NCBI RefSeq assembly: GCF_009193265.1
Contig: NZ_VZZZ01000005.1
Location: forward strand, 124,001 to 188,000
Reading direction: 5' to 3'
DNA: 64,000 nt
DNA from: Marinobacter changyiensis
Lineage (GTDB): Bacteria > Pseudomonadota > Gammaproteobacteria > Pseudomonadales > Oleiphilaceae
The notes under the pieces: generated by a model
Databases searched by the model: none
What the model was told of the DNA's origin: nothing
Seen by the model: the letters and a program-made list of their open reading frames with translations, nothing else
Shown: positions 29,682 through 39,241 of the stretch, piece by piece
How positions within the stretch are numbered: position 1 is the stretch's first letter
How the letters are laid out: each line of letters begins with the position of its first letter
Program-made: the position numbers and the translations under genes

Positions 29682-31631
29682 TCAGGAATTCAACCTGCGA
29701 ACCACCCCTTCACCAGTGCCGTCGGTCACCAGTGGCTGGGTTTCCACTGAGCCATTGCACCAGACCAGGTCGGCCATGTCGCTGGTGGGGGCGTAACCGG
29801 TGGGGGCATTGCGCAACAGGTCCACTACCTGGCGGCAATCGAAGTTGTGGCTGGCCAGGGTCAGCCGTTCAAGCAGGCTCTCCACTTCATCCCAGGCCAT
29901 GGAGGCTTCCCGGGCCATCATTATGCGGGGGTGGGCGGTGCCCTGGGGGTTATCTCCGATCAGCAGCTCTTCGAACAGCTTCTCCCCCGGCCGCAGGCCC
30001 GTGAAGGTAATTTCGATATCGCCATCGGGAATTTCTTCGGTTTTCTCGGTCAGCCCCATCAGGTGGATCATCTTGCGGGCCAGGTCGGCGATTTTCACCG
30101 GCTCCCCCATGTTCAATACAAACACGTCACCCCCCTGTCCCATACTGCCGGCCTGCAGTACCAGCTGGCTGGCTTCCGGAATGGTCATGAAATAGCGGAT
30201 GATATCCGGGTGGGTCACCGTTACCGGCCCGCCATCACGGATCTGATCCCGGAACAGCGGCACCACCGAGCCGGAAGAGCCCAACACATTGCCAAAACGC
30301 ACCATGGAAAACCGGGTACGGGTCTGGCGCTGGGCAAGACCTTGCAGCACCAGTTCAGCCAGGCGTTTACTGGCACCCATTACATTGGTGGGTCGCACTG
30401 CCTTATCCGTGGAAATCAGCACAAAGCGCTCGACACCGGCCGCAACAGCCGCCTCTGCCATGTGCCAGGTACCAAATACGTTGTTCTGAACGCCTTCGAT
30501 AACATTCAGCTCAACCAGCGGTACATGCTTATAGGCCGCGGCATGGTAGATCGTCTGAACGCCAAAGGTACGGATGACGGCCATGCAGCGGCGACGGTGA
30601 GTCACACTGCCCAGCAGAGGATGCAGCTCAACCCCCAAATCTTCCAGCCTGTTGACGGAAATCAGCTCCCGCTCGATGGCGTAGAGGGAAAACTCGGATT
30701 GCTCAAACAGCACCAAAGCCTTCGGACGATGGCGGATAATCTGCCTGCAGAGTTCCGATCCAATAGAGCCTCCGGCGCCAGACACCATAACCACCTTGCC
30801 ATACAGACTGGCCGCCACCATGGCGTTGTCCGGACGCACCGGGTCCCGCCCCAGGAGGTCCTCCAGTTCCAGATCCCGAATATCATTGATGCGGGCCTGC
30901 CCGGCTATCAGCTCGGTCATGGAGGGGACGGTCTGTACAGGAATGGATAACGGTTCAAGCTGCTTCAGCAGCTCCCGGCGGTTAACCCTCGAATCCGGGT
31001 CCAGCGCCAGCAATAGCCTGCGAACACGAAATTTGGTCAGGTTTTTTTCCATGTGCTCAATACTGAACACCGGCACGCCATTGATCAGGGATTTGTGGTT
31101 GCTCTTGTCAAAGGTCAGGAAGATCACCGGGTCATACTCCATACCCTGATCCAGTGCCAGCGCCAGCTGACGCCCGGTTTCACCCGCACCAATAATCGCG
31201 ACAGCTTCTTTTGCCCGGCGTCGGGGCCGGTTAACCAGCATCCGGATACTCAGGCGAGTGCCAGCCACAAAAATAAACGCCAGCGCTCCATAGATCACCG
31301 GAACTGACCGAGGCACGAAAACCTGAAGCAAATAGCCGAGCACAATCAATATCGTACTGGAGGCGACCACACCGTAAATAATCGTAAGAAAGGCTTTATC
31401 ACTGAGATAGCGGATAACGGCTCGGTAAAGGCCTAGCCGCATGAAAATAACCAGCGTAAATATAACGGTAAGAACCGACACAAGCAGCTGCCCGTAATTG
31501 GGCACCCAGAACTGCTGCTCGAAACGAAGAGTAAAGGCAGCCCACAGGGCAAACAGCAGGAAAAAGCTGTCCGACGCTAGTGAAATAAGGCGTTTGTAGA
31601 CTCTTGGAAGACCGAAAAACTTATGCAACAT
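29682..31631 (-). CDS. pglF: UDP-GlcNAc 4,6-dehydratase, membrane type (WbpM/PglF)
   Basis: Converts UDP-GlcNAc to UDP-4-keto-6-deoxy-GlcNAc, first step to diacetamido-trideoxy sugars. The 649-residue protein has four N-terminal membrane helices (about 10-110), a first Rossmann-like domain (VAIIGAGETGRQLALAL), and the catalytic SDR domain from about 280 with VSGAGGSIGSELCRQI. The active site is STDKAVRPTNVMGASKRLAE, where Met replaces the usual SDR Tyr, as is normal for this subgroup. With the pglE-, pglD- and pglC-like genes upstream it makes and loads the first sugar of a glycan. WbpM is an equally valid family name. Confidence 0.92.
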   Translation of the reverse strand: MLHKFFGLPRVYKRLISLASDSFFLLFALWAAFTLRFEQQFWVPNYGQLLVSVLTVIFTLVIFMRLGLYRAVIRYLSDKAFLTIIYGVVASSTILIVLGYLLQVFVPRSVPVIYGALAFIFVAGTRLSIRMLVNRPRRRAKEAVAIIGAGETGRQLALALDQGMEYDPVIFLTFDKSNHKSLINGVPVFSIEHMEKNLTKFRVRRLLLALDPDSRVNRRELLKQLEPLSIPVQTVPSMTELIAGQARINDIRDLELEDLLGRDPVRPDNAMVAASLYGKVVMVSGAGGSIGSELCRQIIRHRPKALVLFEQSEFSLYAIERELISVNRLEDLGVELHPLLGSVTHRRRCMAVIRTFGVQTIYHAAAYKHVPLVELNVIEGVQNNVFGTWHMAEAAVAAGVERFVLISTDKAVRPTNVMGASKRLAELVLQGLAQRQTRTRFSMVRFGNVLGSSGSVVPLFRDQIRDGGPVTVTHPDIIRYFMTIPEASQLVLQAGSMGQGGDVFVLNMGEPVKIADLARKMIHLMGLTEKTEEIPDGDIEITFTGLRPGEKLFEELLIGDNPQGTAHPRIMMAREASMAWDEVESLLERLTLASHNFDCRQVVDLLRNAPTGYAPTSDMADLVWCNGSVETQPLVTDGTGEGVVRRLNS

Positions 31632-31785
31632 GATATCCGTTCACACTAAGCATTGAGTAATGAGAGCACCCCTAAAACTGCCACGTTTATCTGAGCCTAA
31701 TGTAGCTGCGCCCAAAAGGCACATTAGGTTTCGTTAAGTTTCTCATTGAGACAATTACGGGGTGTAAATTGAAAAGGTGTAAAGC

Positions 31786-32961
31786 TCAGTTCGTAGCGTT
31801 CGTCATTACTTCAGTGAGTACGCGGCACGTCAGTTCAATCTCAGCGTCGCTCAACGTGGGATGTACCAGAAACATCAAGGAGGTTTCACCCAGTTCCTTA
31901 GCATTATCCAATCGTCTGGGCGGTGCCAAATGTAAATTCTGGAATGCCTTCTCCAGATAGATCTCCGAGCATGAGCCCGAGAAGCAGGGCACTCCGCGCT
32001 CAATGATATCCGACAGGATCCTGCCCCGCGTCCAGCCTTCTTTTAATTCACCAGGCTCAACAAAGACATAACACTTATATCCGGCATGACCAATATCGGA
32101 TGGTACAGCCGGCACCCGCAGCCCCTTGCAAGCTCTCGCTGCTGCCCAGATGGCTTCGCAATTCTTTTGTCGTCTTTCAGACCACTTAGGCATGCGCCGC
32201 AACTGAATGCGACCAATAGCGGCCTGCATCTCCGTCATTCGCCAGTTGGTACCAATGCTCTCATGCAACCAGCGAAAACCAGGCTCATGCTCCCTTTCAT
32301 AAACAGCGTCCCAACTTTTCCCGTGGTCTTTAAATGCCCACATTTTTGACCATAAATCACGGTCATTCGTGGTAACCATGCCGCCCTCGCCACCGGTTGT
32401 CATGATCTTGTCCTGACAGAAAGACCAGGCAGCCACATGCCCCAGAGAACCCACTGGTTTACCTTTGTATGCTGCCCCATGGGCTTGAGCACAGTCTTCA
32501 ATAACCGAAATACCGTGCTCACACGCCAATTCATTAAGAGCATCCATATCACAAGGCCAGCCTGCCAGATGCACTGCGACAATTGCCCGAGTACGGCTGG
32601 AAATCAACGGAGCGACCGTTTCGGCAGTTATATTCTGGGAATCCAGGCTTACATCGGCAAATATTGGAGTGGCTCCTGAATTTACAATGCACGATGCCGA
32701 TGCCAGAAAGGTGCGAGAAGCAACAATGACCTCATCACCCGAGCCAATACCAAGCCCCTGTAGAGTGAGATCAAGGGCCACGGTGCCATTGGCAACAGCG
32801 ATGGCATACTCAGTGCCGGCAAAACCGGCAAACTCGCACTCAAAGTCTCGGCACTCGCGGCCCGTCCAGTAGTTCACTTTATTGGAAAGCAATACATCGC
32901 GTACTGCGTTTCCTTCTTCTTCAGTATAAGAAGGCCAGGGGGAGAAAGGTCCGTTAAGCAC
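31786..32961 (-). CDS. pglE: DegT/DnrJ/EryC1-family sugar aminotransferase (PglE-like)
   Basis: A PLP-dependent nucleotide-sugar aminotransferase of 391 residues. It probably aminates the 4-keto sugar made by the WbpM/PglF-like enzyme. Seen: GTVALDLTLQGLGIGSGDEVIV, VIEDCAQAHGAAYKG, and the PLP Lys region WSFCQDKIMTTGGEGGMV. The start is GTG at 32961 with AGGAG seven bases upstream. It lies 118 bases after the acetyltransferase. Substrate is inferred from the neighbours: UDP-4-keto-6-deoxy-GlcNAc to UDP-4-amino-4,6-dideoxy-GlcNAc. Other 4-keto sugars cannot be excluded. Confidence 0.82.
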   Translation of the reverse strand: MLNGPFSPWPSYTEEEGNAVRDVLLSNKVNYWTGRECRDFECEFAGFAGTEYAIAVANGTVALDLTLQGLGIGSGDEVIVASRTFLASASCIVNSGATPIFADVSLDSQNITAETVAPLISSRTRAIVAVHLAGWPCDMDALNELACEHGISVIEDCAQAHGAAYKGKPVGSLGHVAAWSFCQDKIMTTGGEGGMVTTNDRDLWSKMWAFKDHGKSWDAVYEREHEPGFRWLHESIGTNWRMTEMQAAIGRIQLRRMPKWSERRQKNCEAIWAAARACKGLRVPAVPSDIGHAGYKCYVFVEPGELKEGWTRGRILSDIIERGVPCFSGSCSEIYLEKAFQNLHLAPPRRLDNAKELGETSLMFLVHPTLSDAEIELTCRVLTEVMTNATN

Positions 32962-33079
32962 TGAAGGCTCCTGATGCTAGTGTGCGGGGATATATTTCTG
33001 TTTCATTTCGAACCCTGATTTCAAGACCAACTGGTCACCCTTTTAGAGCAGGAACAGTGACCTTCGAAAAACTGAGAGT

Positions 33080-33730
33080 CTAGGAACGCGACAACGGCTT
33101 AGCTGGATTGCCCACCACAACTACTCCAGCCGGAACATCCTTTGTTACGACAGCCCCCATACCGACAACGGCGCCCTCACCGATAATGAGCGGCTTACCA
33201 GGCTTTCCCTGCTTTAATATAGCGCCTGTACCTATATACGCATGATTCTCAATAACTATGTTTCCATTACACTTTACCGACGGACCAAACGTAACATAAT
33301 CCCCAATGGTACAGTCGTGAGCAACGTAACTATAAATATTCGCATGAAATGACTTACCAATAGTGATGTTTGAGGTAAGGGTGACAAATGGACACAAAAT
33401 GGAACCCTCCCCTATCTCAACCTGGTCCAACACAACCGTGTTAACGGCATTGAGTGACCAGATTTTCAACCCATCTGCCACGCAGCGGTTTGTAATCTTC
33501 TGCCTTAAACCTGCATCAGCAATCGCAACAGCGACAAATTTTTCTCGCGACTCCAGATCCAAAAAAGCATCATACTTGATTACTTGATGTCCGTTTAGCT
33601 GGCTAGAGGGCGGATTATCATCCACAAAAACCAATTCAAAGGCTTCCGATTCAACCATAGCCCTCGCCAGGGGCATTACTTCCCGCCCAAAACCACTGGC
33701 ACCAAAAATTGCATAAATTCTCTTAACCAT
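33080..33730 (-). CDS. pglD: Sugar O/N-acetyltransferase (PglD-like, hexapeptide repeat)
   Basis: A 216-residue NeuD/PglD-type acetyltransferase that likely N-acetylates the 4-amino sugar with acetyl-CoA. It has an N-terminal nucleotide-sugar-binding domain (IYAIFGASGFGREVMPLARAM, about 4-24) and a C-terminal left-handed beta-helix (about 95-215). The likely catalytic His is in YSYVAHDCTIGDYV, and the end is VVVGNPAKPLSRS. An ATG three codons upstream is possible; the start at 33730 overlaps the sugar transferase stop by eight bases. The pair with PglC-like and PglE-like genes is the standard diNAcBac/QuiNAc4NAc set. Confidence 0.87.
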   Translation of the reverse strand: MVKRIYAIFGASGFGREVMPLARAMVESEAFELVFVDDNPPSSQLNGHQVIKYDAFLDLESREKFVAVAIADAGLRQKITNRCVADGLKIWSLNAVNTVVLDQVEIGEGSILCPFVTLTSNITIGKSFHANIYSYVAHDCTIGDYVTFGPSVKCNGNIVIENHAYIGTGAILKQGKPGKPLIIGEGAVVGMGAVVTKDVPAGVVVVGNPAKPLSRS

Positions 33731-34337
33731 GATCCTCATGCCTTTCTTTAGTGCCAGTAAACCTCGACATCGTGACTTCCCCCTCCCCTGAAATCCCTTC
33801 CTTTACAATCACCTTCTTTATCGTCAAAAACAGAATCTTCAGATCGAGCCAAATAGACTGATTATCCACATACCAAACATCCAGCTTGAATTTATCCTCC
33901 CAACTGATCGCATTACGACCATTGATCTGGGCCCAACCTGTGACACCCGGGCGCACCTCATGGCGGCGGTATTGTTTTTTCGAATAGAGCGGCAGGTATT
34001 CCATCAACAACGGACGAGGACCAACCAGGCTCATATCTCCTTTTAACACGTTCCAAAGTTCAGGAAGTTCGTCCAGACTGCTTGAGCGCAAAAATTGACC
34101 GAAAGGGGTCAAACGCTCCGAATCTGGTAGAGCATTACCTTGCGCGTCTACAGCATCTTTCATAGTGCGGAATTTGGTCATTTGAAAGGGCTTGCCATGC
34201 AAACCGGGGCGGGTTTGTCGGAAGAATACGGGAGCGCCAAGTTTTCGCTTTACCTGCCACGCCACGATCAGGATAACCGGAGCCAACAGCAAAAGGCCAA
34301 CGGTAGCAGCCACGATATCCAACAGTCGTTTCCACAT
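33723..34337 (-). CDS. pglC: Monotopic phosphoglycosyl transferase (PglC-like)
   Basis: Initiating transferase that moves a sugar-1-phosphate from the UDP-sugar to undecaprenyl phosphate. At 204 residues it is the short, catalytic-domain-only form. It has one re-entrant N-terminal helix (KRLLDIVAATVGLLLLAPVIL), FRQTRPGLHGKPFQMTKFRTM, the catalytic Asp-Glu pair in SSLDELPELWNVLKGDMSLVGPRP, and VRPGVTGWAQINGRN. Its likely substrate is the diacetamido sugar made by the adjacent PglF/E/D-like enzymes. A second, WecA-type initiating enzyme exists at 46563-47624. Confidence 0.9.
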   Translation of the reverse strand: MWKRLLDIVAATVGLLLLAPVILIVAWQVKRKLGAPVFFRQTRPGLHGKPFQMTKFRTMKDAVDAQGNALPDSERLTPFGQFLRSSSLDELPELWNVLKGDMSLVGPRPLLMEYLPLYSKKQYRRHEVRPGVTGWAQINGRNAISWEDKFKLDVWYVDNQSIWLDLKILFLTIKKVIVKEGISGEGEVTMSRFTGTKERHEDHG

Positions 34338-34342
34338 TAGCT

Positions 34343-35491
34343 TTAAACTCCCATGGCTCCTAGCATCACACGGTTTACCTTGTGTACATCGTATTTCTCT
34401 TCCGCAATCTGGCGCGAGCGTTCCCCCATTCGGGTGACCAACGCGGGTTCTTCAATAAGCCGTTTCATTGCCGCCACCAGTTCTTTAACCGATTTTACTG
34501 GCACAAGAAACCCGTTATCACCATTTACCACTGTCTCCCGGCAACCTGGCGCATCTGTCGTGATGATCGCGCGCCCCATGGCCATGGCTTCCAATACCGT
34601 ACGCGGTGTTCCCTCACGATAAGAAGGCAAAACGTAAACAGAACAGTTTGCTATCGCAGAGCGCACATCCTCAAGGCGACCAAGATACTCAATATTTCCG
34701 TCGCGTTGCCATTGGGCTATCTCATAAGTATCAACAGAATCGGGATTGTCGTCGACATCGCCAACCAGGCGAAAAGCAACATCCGGATATTGATCTCGCA
34801 CCTGCTTGGCTGCTGCTACATACTCCCGGATTCCTTTATCTCCCAATAGACGGGCAATCAAAAGGAACACCAAAGGCTCATTGGGAAGAGGAGTTTTTTT
34901 GAACTGACTAAGGTCGATGCCGGAACCATTCACTAGTGTTGAAGGTACGTTTTCTGGCATCAGGCCCAAATGCCGGAACAAGGCTTCGTCATCAGGGTTT
35001 TGAAAAAAAACACGTTTGGCGCGCGCAAGTCCCAAGGAATACAAGCTTCTGGCTATTTTCTGGACAAGTTTACGTTTGCCAGTCGCTTCACCGGTAAAGG
35101 CATACCCGAGACCAGTAATCAATACAAAGCGGTGTGGTACACGTGCGAGCCATGCCGCGAGGGTACCGTAAATTACCGGTTTAATCGTGTAGCCAAGAAC
35201 TGCATCGGGATTGATTGATCGTATCAGGCAATAAACGCTAAGCAAACTACGTAAATCATAAAGCGGGTTAATTCCCGCGCGTTGAAGAGAAACATTTTGG
35301 CAGGTAACACCCCACTCAGTGAGCTTCTTCACAACATCAGGATTAGAGGTTAATTCAGGCGCCGCAGCATGCACGTCAACACCCGCTTCACACAGGGCCT
35401 TAATTAATGGGCCACGGAAGTTGATTAGTGACCGACCCAAACCGGCAAGAACCAGAATTCGGCTAGGTCCATTACTGTTTTGTGAATTCAT
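34343..35491 (-). CDS. GT4 glycosyltransferase (PglA-like)
   Basis: A 382-residue GT-B fold glycosyltransferase. The start RILVLAGLGRSLINFRGPLIKAL, the donor-site region LVNGSGIDLSQF, and SYREGTPRTVLEAMAMGRAIITTDAPGCRETVV are typical of the PglA/WcaA-like GT4 branch that adds the second sugar onto undecaprenyl-PP-diNAcBac. It lies five bases upstream of pglC-like, supporting that role. The ATG at 35491 is chosen over a TTG ten codons earlier. Acceptor and donor are inferred from position. Confidence 0.83.
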   Translation of the reverse strand: MNSQNSNGPSRILVLAGLGRSLINFRGPLIKALCEAGVDVHAAAPELTSNPDVVKKLTEWGVTCQNVSLQRAGINPLYDLRSLLSVYCLIRSINPDAVLGYTIKPVIYGTLAAWLARVPHRFVLITGLGYAFTGEATGKRKLVQKIARSLYSLGLARAKRVFFQNPDDEALFRHLGLMPENVPSTLVNGSGIDLSQFKKTPLPNEPLVFLLIARLLGDKGIREYVAAAKQVRDQYPDVAFRLVGDVDDNPDSVDTYEIAQWQRDGNIEYLGRLEDVRSAIANCSVYVLPSYREGTPRTVLEAMAMGRAIITTDAPGCRETVVNGDNGFLVPVKSVKELVAAMKRLIEEPALVTRMGERSRQIAEEKYDVHKVNRVMLGAMGV

Positions 35492-35577
35492 AGAATAAAT
35501 ACTCGAAACTGCAGTCCACAAACTAAAATCACTGCGAGGTTATCCATCTCAACTATCAGGTCATTGCATCGGTAAAA

Positions 35578-36681
35578 TTAGGACGACTTCTGATACAATA
35601 ATTCTTGATATACATTTAAATACCCACTCGCCATCGTATCCATATTAAATTTTTCAGCCTGATTTCTTGCACTACTGGCCAATACTGCGAGCCCCTTTTC
35701 CTCAGCTCGTACTATGAGTCGTCGTATAGCCGCATTCCAAGCTTCAGGATCCTCAAAATTATCGACGAGTTCGACAGAAATGCTGGAAGGATCAAGCACC
35801 TCTCGTAATCCGTCTAAGTTTGAAGCGACAATTGGTAATCCCGTAGACATTCCTTCAACAGCTACCAATCCAAATCCTTCCCATAACGAAGGAATAAGCT
35901 GAATGTCTGCATCTTGTAAATAGGTCTCTATGGAATCTGACCATCCGACCAAGCTAACCTTACCTTCAAGATCAAATTCACGGACTAGTTTTTCGAGTCG
36001 TAATCTCTCAGGACCCTCGCCTACAATAATATAACGCTCGAATTCGTCAGTTACATAGGAAAGGGCACGAATTAACGTTATAAAATTTTTTTTGTAAGTT
36101 AATGAGCCAACAGATACGAGTCTTGGCAATCTACCTTTTAGTGCCGGACGGGACCTAAAGCTAAAAATCCTCGACCCATTGGGTACGATAGTGAGCCGCT
36201 TTTGTAGGATATTACCGACCCAAGAGGCTAATGATGAAAAAACACCCTCACTTATGCAGATAATGCGAGAATATCGAGAATAGAAAAATCTCTCTAGATA
36301 TTTTAAAAATGGAACACGTCGTCTTCTATTTGTCGTATTATGCTCAGTGTAAATAAAAATAACGTTTTTAAGGCCTAGTGATGCCAACGCTACATAAAAA
36401 AAAGGCCATGTAAGATGAGCATGGACAATCAACTTTTTATCTACAAATAGAAGCTCTTTTTTTATCTCTCTCCTAATCCGAAATATATTTAATGGATCTC
36501 GGGTGCGCACACCCATTATCTGCTCATCTGAGTCTAGATCACGAAGTATTCCGTTAAAATAAAAAACTCTAGATGAAAAACCTTTTGATTTGTATATTTT
36601 ATGCAATTCACGAACAAGAAGCTCTGCGCCACCCCCAGACGGTGAGGATATAAAACTTAATACTGTTATATCTGATTTCAT
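35578..36681 (-). CDS. GT4 glycosyltransferase
   Basis: A 367-residue retaining GT-B transferase. Seen: SPSGGGAELLVRELHKIYKS near the N terminus, IYTEHNTTNRRRRVPFLKYLERFFYSRYSRIICISEGV, PNGSRIFSFRSRP, and the C-terminal SLWEGFGLVAVEGMSTGLPIVAS with the EX7E-type pair. Base composition is visibly more AT-rich than the core genes, as for the next two genes, suggesting recent transfer. It adds one sugar of the repeat unit; which is unknown. Eight bases separate it from the next upstream GT gene. Confidence 0.82.
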   Translation of the reverse strand: MKSDITVLSFISSPSGGGAELLVRELHKIYKSKGFSSRVFYFNGILRDLDSDEQIMGVRTRDPLNIFRIRREIKKELLFVDKKLIVHAHLTWPFFYVALASLGLKNVIFIYTEHNTTNRRRRVPFLKYLERFFYSRYSRIICISEGVFSSLASWVGNILQKRLTIVPNGSRIFSFRSRPALKGRLPRLVSVGSLTYKKNFITLIRALSYVTDEFERYIIVGEGPERLRLEKLVREFDLEGKVSLVGWSDSIETYLQDADIQLIPSLWEGFGLVAVEGMSTGLPIVASNLDGLREVLDPSSISVELVDNFEDPEAWNAAIRRLIVRAEEKGLAVLASSARNQAEKFNMDTMASGYLNVYQELLYQKSS

Positions 36682-36689
36682 GTGCTTCT

Positions 36690-37841
36690 CTAAACCCTAA
36701 TAATGTCTAATGCTAAGTTATGCCAAGAGTAGCGCTCCAAAAAACTCTGGAATTCTATTCTAGATTCTTTAAGCTTGAATGTTCCGATAGCATCTAAGAT
36801 AGCATTAGCTAGGCATTTAGCATTGTTACCTTCAGAATAAAAAATTAATGATGGATAGTCTTTGTAGATAAAATCTACGGATGTATTAGTAGTATTTGAT
36901 TTCGGATATGCAACGATGGGAACACCGCTGCTTGTAGCCTCTAAGAGAACCTGTCCAAACGATTCATATCTGGATGTCATCACGAACGCATCTGAAACTT
37001 GATAATATAACTCAGGTTTCTTAGTAGATGGAAATATCTTAACCTTGCCTGACAAATTTAACGTTTTGACTAATTCTTCGTATCTGGCCCTCTCAGGCCC
37101 ATCTCCGACCAAGAATAAAACAACGTCATCATCGAGATACCTCATGCATTCTATAGCATGATCGAACTGCTTAAGCTCAGAGAACCGCCCTAAACCTAAT
37201 ACTATTTTTTGATGACTCAAAACTCCCAGCTCGTTCCTATACTTTTGTTTAGTCGCCAAGCTAATCGGCTTAAATCTTTCACTGTCAACACCGGGACTAA
37301 CCAAGTAAGCAGCTTTAATTCCGAGAGAAGCTTTTTTTACTTGTTCGATCATAGATGTACTAAACACAAGGTTTTTGGATACTAACAAGGCAAGAAGCTG
37401 GACGATAGAATTAAAAAATACTGATAAAAACTTTCGTAAAGAAGACAGTTTGAAAATTTGTTCCTGGAAAAAATAGATCGATGGCACCAGGTACTTTATA
37501 TCGCTTACGCCTGCGAAAAATGCCGACATGGCAGGAACTGCACTGCGTGCCATAACAATGTCACAGCTAACTAGATCATTCTCTTTTAAAACCTTAAAAC
37601 AGCCGGTAAACTGATAAAAATATCCAAGAGGCCTACTTGGGTACTTATATCGATAAATATTTAATCGATCATTCTTATCCACCAAGGGAAGCTCAGAACC
37701 ATCAATATAATTTCTGTTTGAACAAACTATATTTACCTCATATCCTAACTTAATAAATTCTTGAGCCAGCGCATTTATAGAGTTTTCTACGCCACCAATA
37801 TTTGGTGCAAACAGTGAAGAAAGTATAAGAACCCTAGGCAT
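36690..37841 (-). CDS. GT4 glycosyltransferase
   Basis: A 383-residue GT-B protein beginning MPRVLILSSLFAPNIGGVEN. It has VSPGVDSERFKPI, VLGLGRFSELKQFDHAI, LVGDGPERARYEELV and the C-terminal SRYESFGQVLLEATSSGVPIVAYP. The ATG at 37841 has AAGG nine bases upstream; an in-frame ATG six codons earlier has no ribosome site. AT-rich and rich in rare-looking codons (AAA, AUA), unlike the flanking core. Sugar specificity unknown. Confidence 0.82.
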   Translation of the reverse strand: MPRVLILSSLFAPNIGGVENSINALAQEFIKLGYEVNIVCSNRNYIDGSELPLVDKNDRLNIYRYKYPSRPLGYFYQFTGCFKVLKENDLVSCDIVMARSAVPAMSAFFAGVSDIKYLVPSIYFFQEQIFKLSSLRKFLSVFFNSIVQLLALLVSKNLVFSTSMIEQVKKASLGIKAAYLVSPGVDSERFKPISLATKQKYRNELGVLSHQKIVLGLGRFSELKQFDHAIECMRYLDDDVVLFLVGDGPERARYEELVKTLNLSGKVKIFPSTKKPELYYQVSDAFVMTSRYESFGQVLLEATSSGVPIVAYPKSNTTNTSVDFIYKDYPSLIFYSEGNNAKCLANAILDAIGTFKLKESRIEFQSFLERYSWHNLALDIIRV

Positions 37842-37876
37842 GGTTGGAACACCTTGCATAACACAAAATCGAAAAC

Positions 37877-39019
37877 TTAATATTCAGCATATTTTTTCCT
37901 GAGGCGCTCAAATAATGAAATTGAAACTAAACCCCCAATAAAATATGCGCTAAATACAGAAGGAACGAATTGAAGTCCAAAAAAAACAACAAGCAAAGCA
38001 ACTTTTATAGGTGGCGAATTATTAAGAGCAGAGATACCGAATAGGACAAGCCAAGCCAAAAATAGAAGTAGAACAAAAACACCGCCCATCGAAGTAATGT
38101 ACAAAAACAAGTTATGCGGTATGACTCCCGTCGTTAACTTATAGAGATCTGGAGCAAACATAGCACCAAAATAAGGATTTTGTGAAACGAACTCAAGAGA
38201 TTTCAGATAACCTTCTAAGCGACCAGATCCGCTTGCAACAAAATCTCTACTGGAAAACTCCAACAGGTAAAAATAGCCAAAAATAGCAATTACGACAGAA
38301 CCACTAACAATACTCACAGAACCAATATTTATTTTATTTACAAGGAGTCGGCTCAAGAAGACGTATACAGAGTAAGCCCACAAAATTACTATCATCGCAA
38401 CTATGCCCGTTCGAGCAGTAGTGATCAGAGAGCCTATAACTAGAATCAGCACGCCTGAATAACGCCAGAACGACGAGAGCTTTATTGCATATAATAATGG
38501 AACCGCAGAAACTAAGAAAAGTGATAAGTAGCTATAATCCAGCCATACAAATCCAAATCCAATTCTTCCACCTCCATAACGGTCGATTTTACCAACCTCA
38601 AGCCCAAGGAACTCGAATATAAATCTCTGGGATATCACACCAATAGAGCAAAAAAGTGCGCTAAAAATGTATGCCTTGATGAGCCGGAATTGTAAATCCT
38701 CATTTAATTCACTCTTGGACAAAAACACTGGCCACAAGCTGTACACTAAAAAAATAACTAAAGAGACAGAAATATTAGAGCGTGAAACAAAAGATAAAGC
38801 AAATACATAGAATATAAAAAATAGATATAGTGTCATATCCATCGTAACATTCACTCTATATTTCTTTAACATCACAACTAAATAAATGAATATAACTGGA
38901 CCTAATACGATAGGCCTAGCGCCCTGCACTTCAAAATAGGAGAAAGGCAACATTAAAATTAAAAATACGCCAATTGACGGAAATTTTAACCTGCTAAAAG
39001 CTAAGTTTTTAACGCCCAC
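37877..39019 (-). CDS. wzy: O-antigen polymerase/ligase-like membrane protein (Wzy candidate)
   Basis: A very hydrophobic, AT-rich gene giving about 380 residues with roughly ten to twelve membrane helices and a large periplasmic loop (about 260-310, with ASGSGRLEGYLKSLEFVSQNP and PHNLFLYI). The PHN-type loop motif and topology fit the Wzy/WaaL (O-antigen ligase domain) superfamily; with wzx and wzz in the same locus, Wzy is the best call. I place the start at GTG 39019, which has AGGA six bases upstream; a TTG at 39055 is the alternative. A 222-base gap to wzx holds nothing I can identify. Confidence 0.8.
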   Translation of the reverse strand: MGVKNLAFSRLKFPSIGVFLILMLPFSYFEVQGARPIVLGPVIFIYLVVMLKKYRVNVTMDMTLYLFFIFYVFALSFVSRSNISVSLVIFLVYSLWPVFLSKSELNEDLQFRLIKAYIFSALFCSIGVISQRFIFEFLGLEVGKIDRYGGGRIGFGFVWLDYSYLSLFLVSAVPLLYAIKLSSFWRYSGVLILVIGSLITTARTGIVAMIVILWAYSVYVFLSRLLVNKINIGSVSIVSGSVVIAIFGYFYLLEFSSRDFVASGSGRLEGYLKSLEFVSQNPYFGAMFAPDLYKLTTGVIPHNLFLYITSMGGVFVLLLFLAWLVLFGISALNNSPPIKVALLVVFFGLQFVPSVFSAYFIGGLVSISLFERLRKKYAEY

Positions 39020-39241
39020 GGAAATTCCTAGTTCTGCAACACTTGGCTTTGACAAATAGAATCTTTAAATGTTGACGCTCATAAATAAATATGAAAATTT
39101 CACTTATTAGTCCTGTACATTTATAGTTAGAATAGGTCATGTTTTTTTATAGGCTACAGCGAAGAACCGAAAGGGTTTTAAACACTACACCCATCCTTGG
39201 TGCTAATTTTCACCAAAGACATTCAGGTTCACTTTTCTGGG

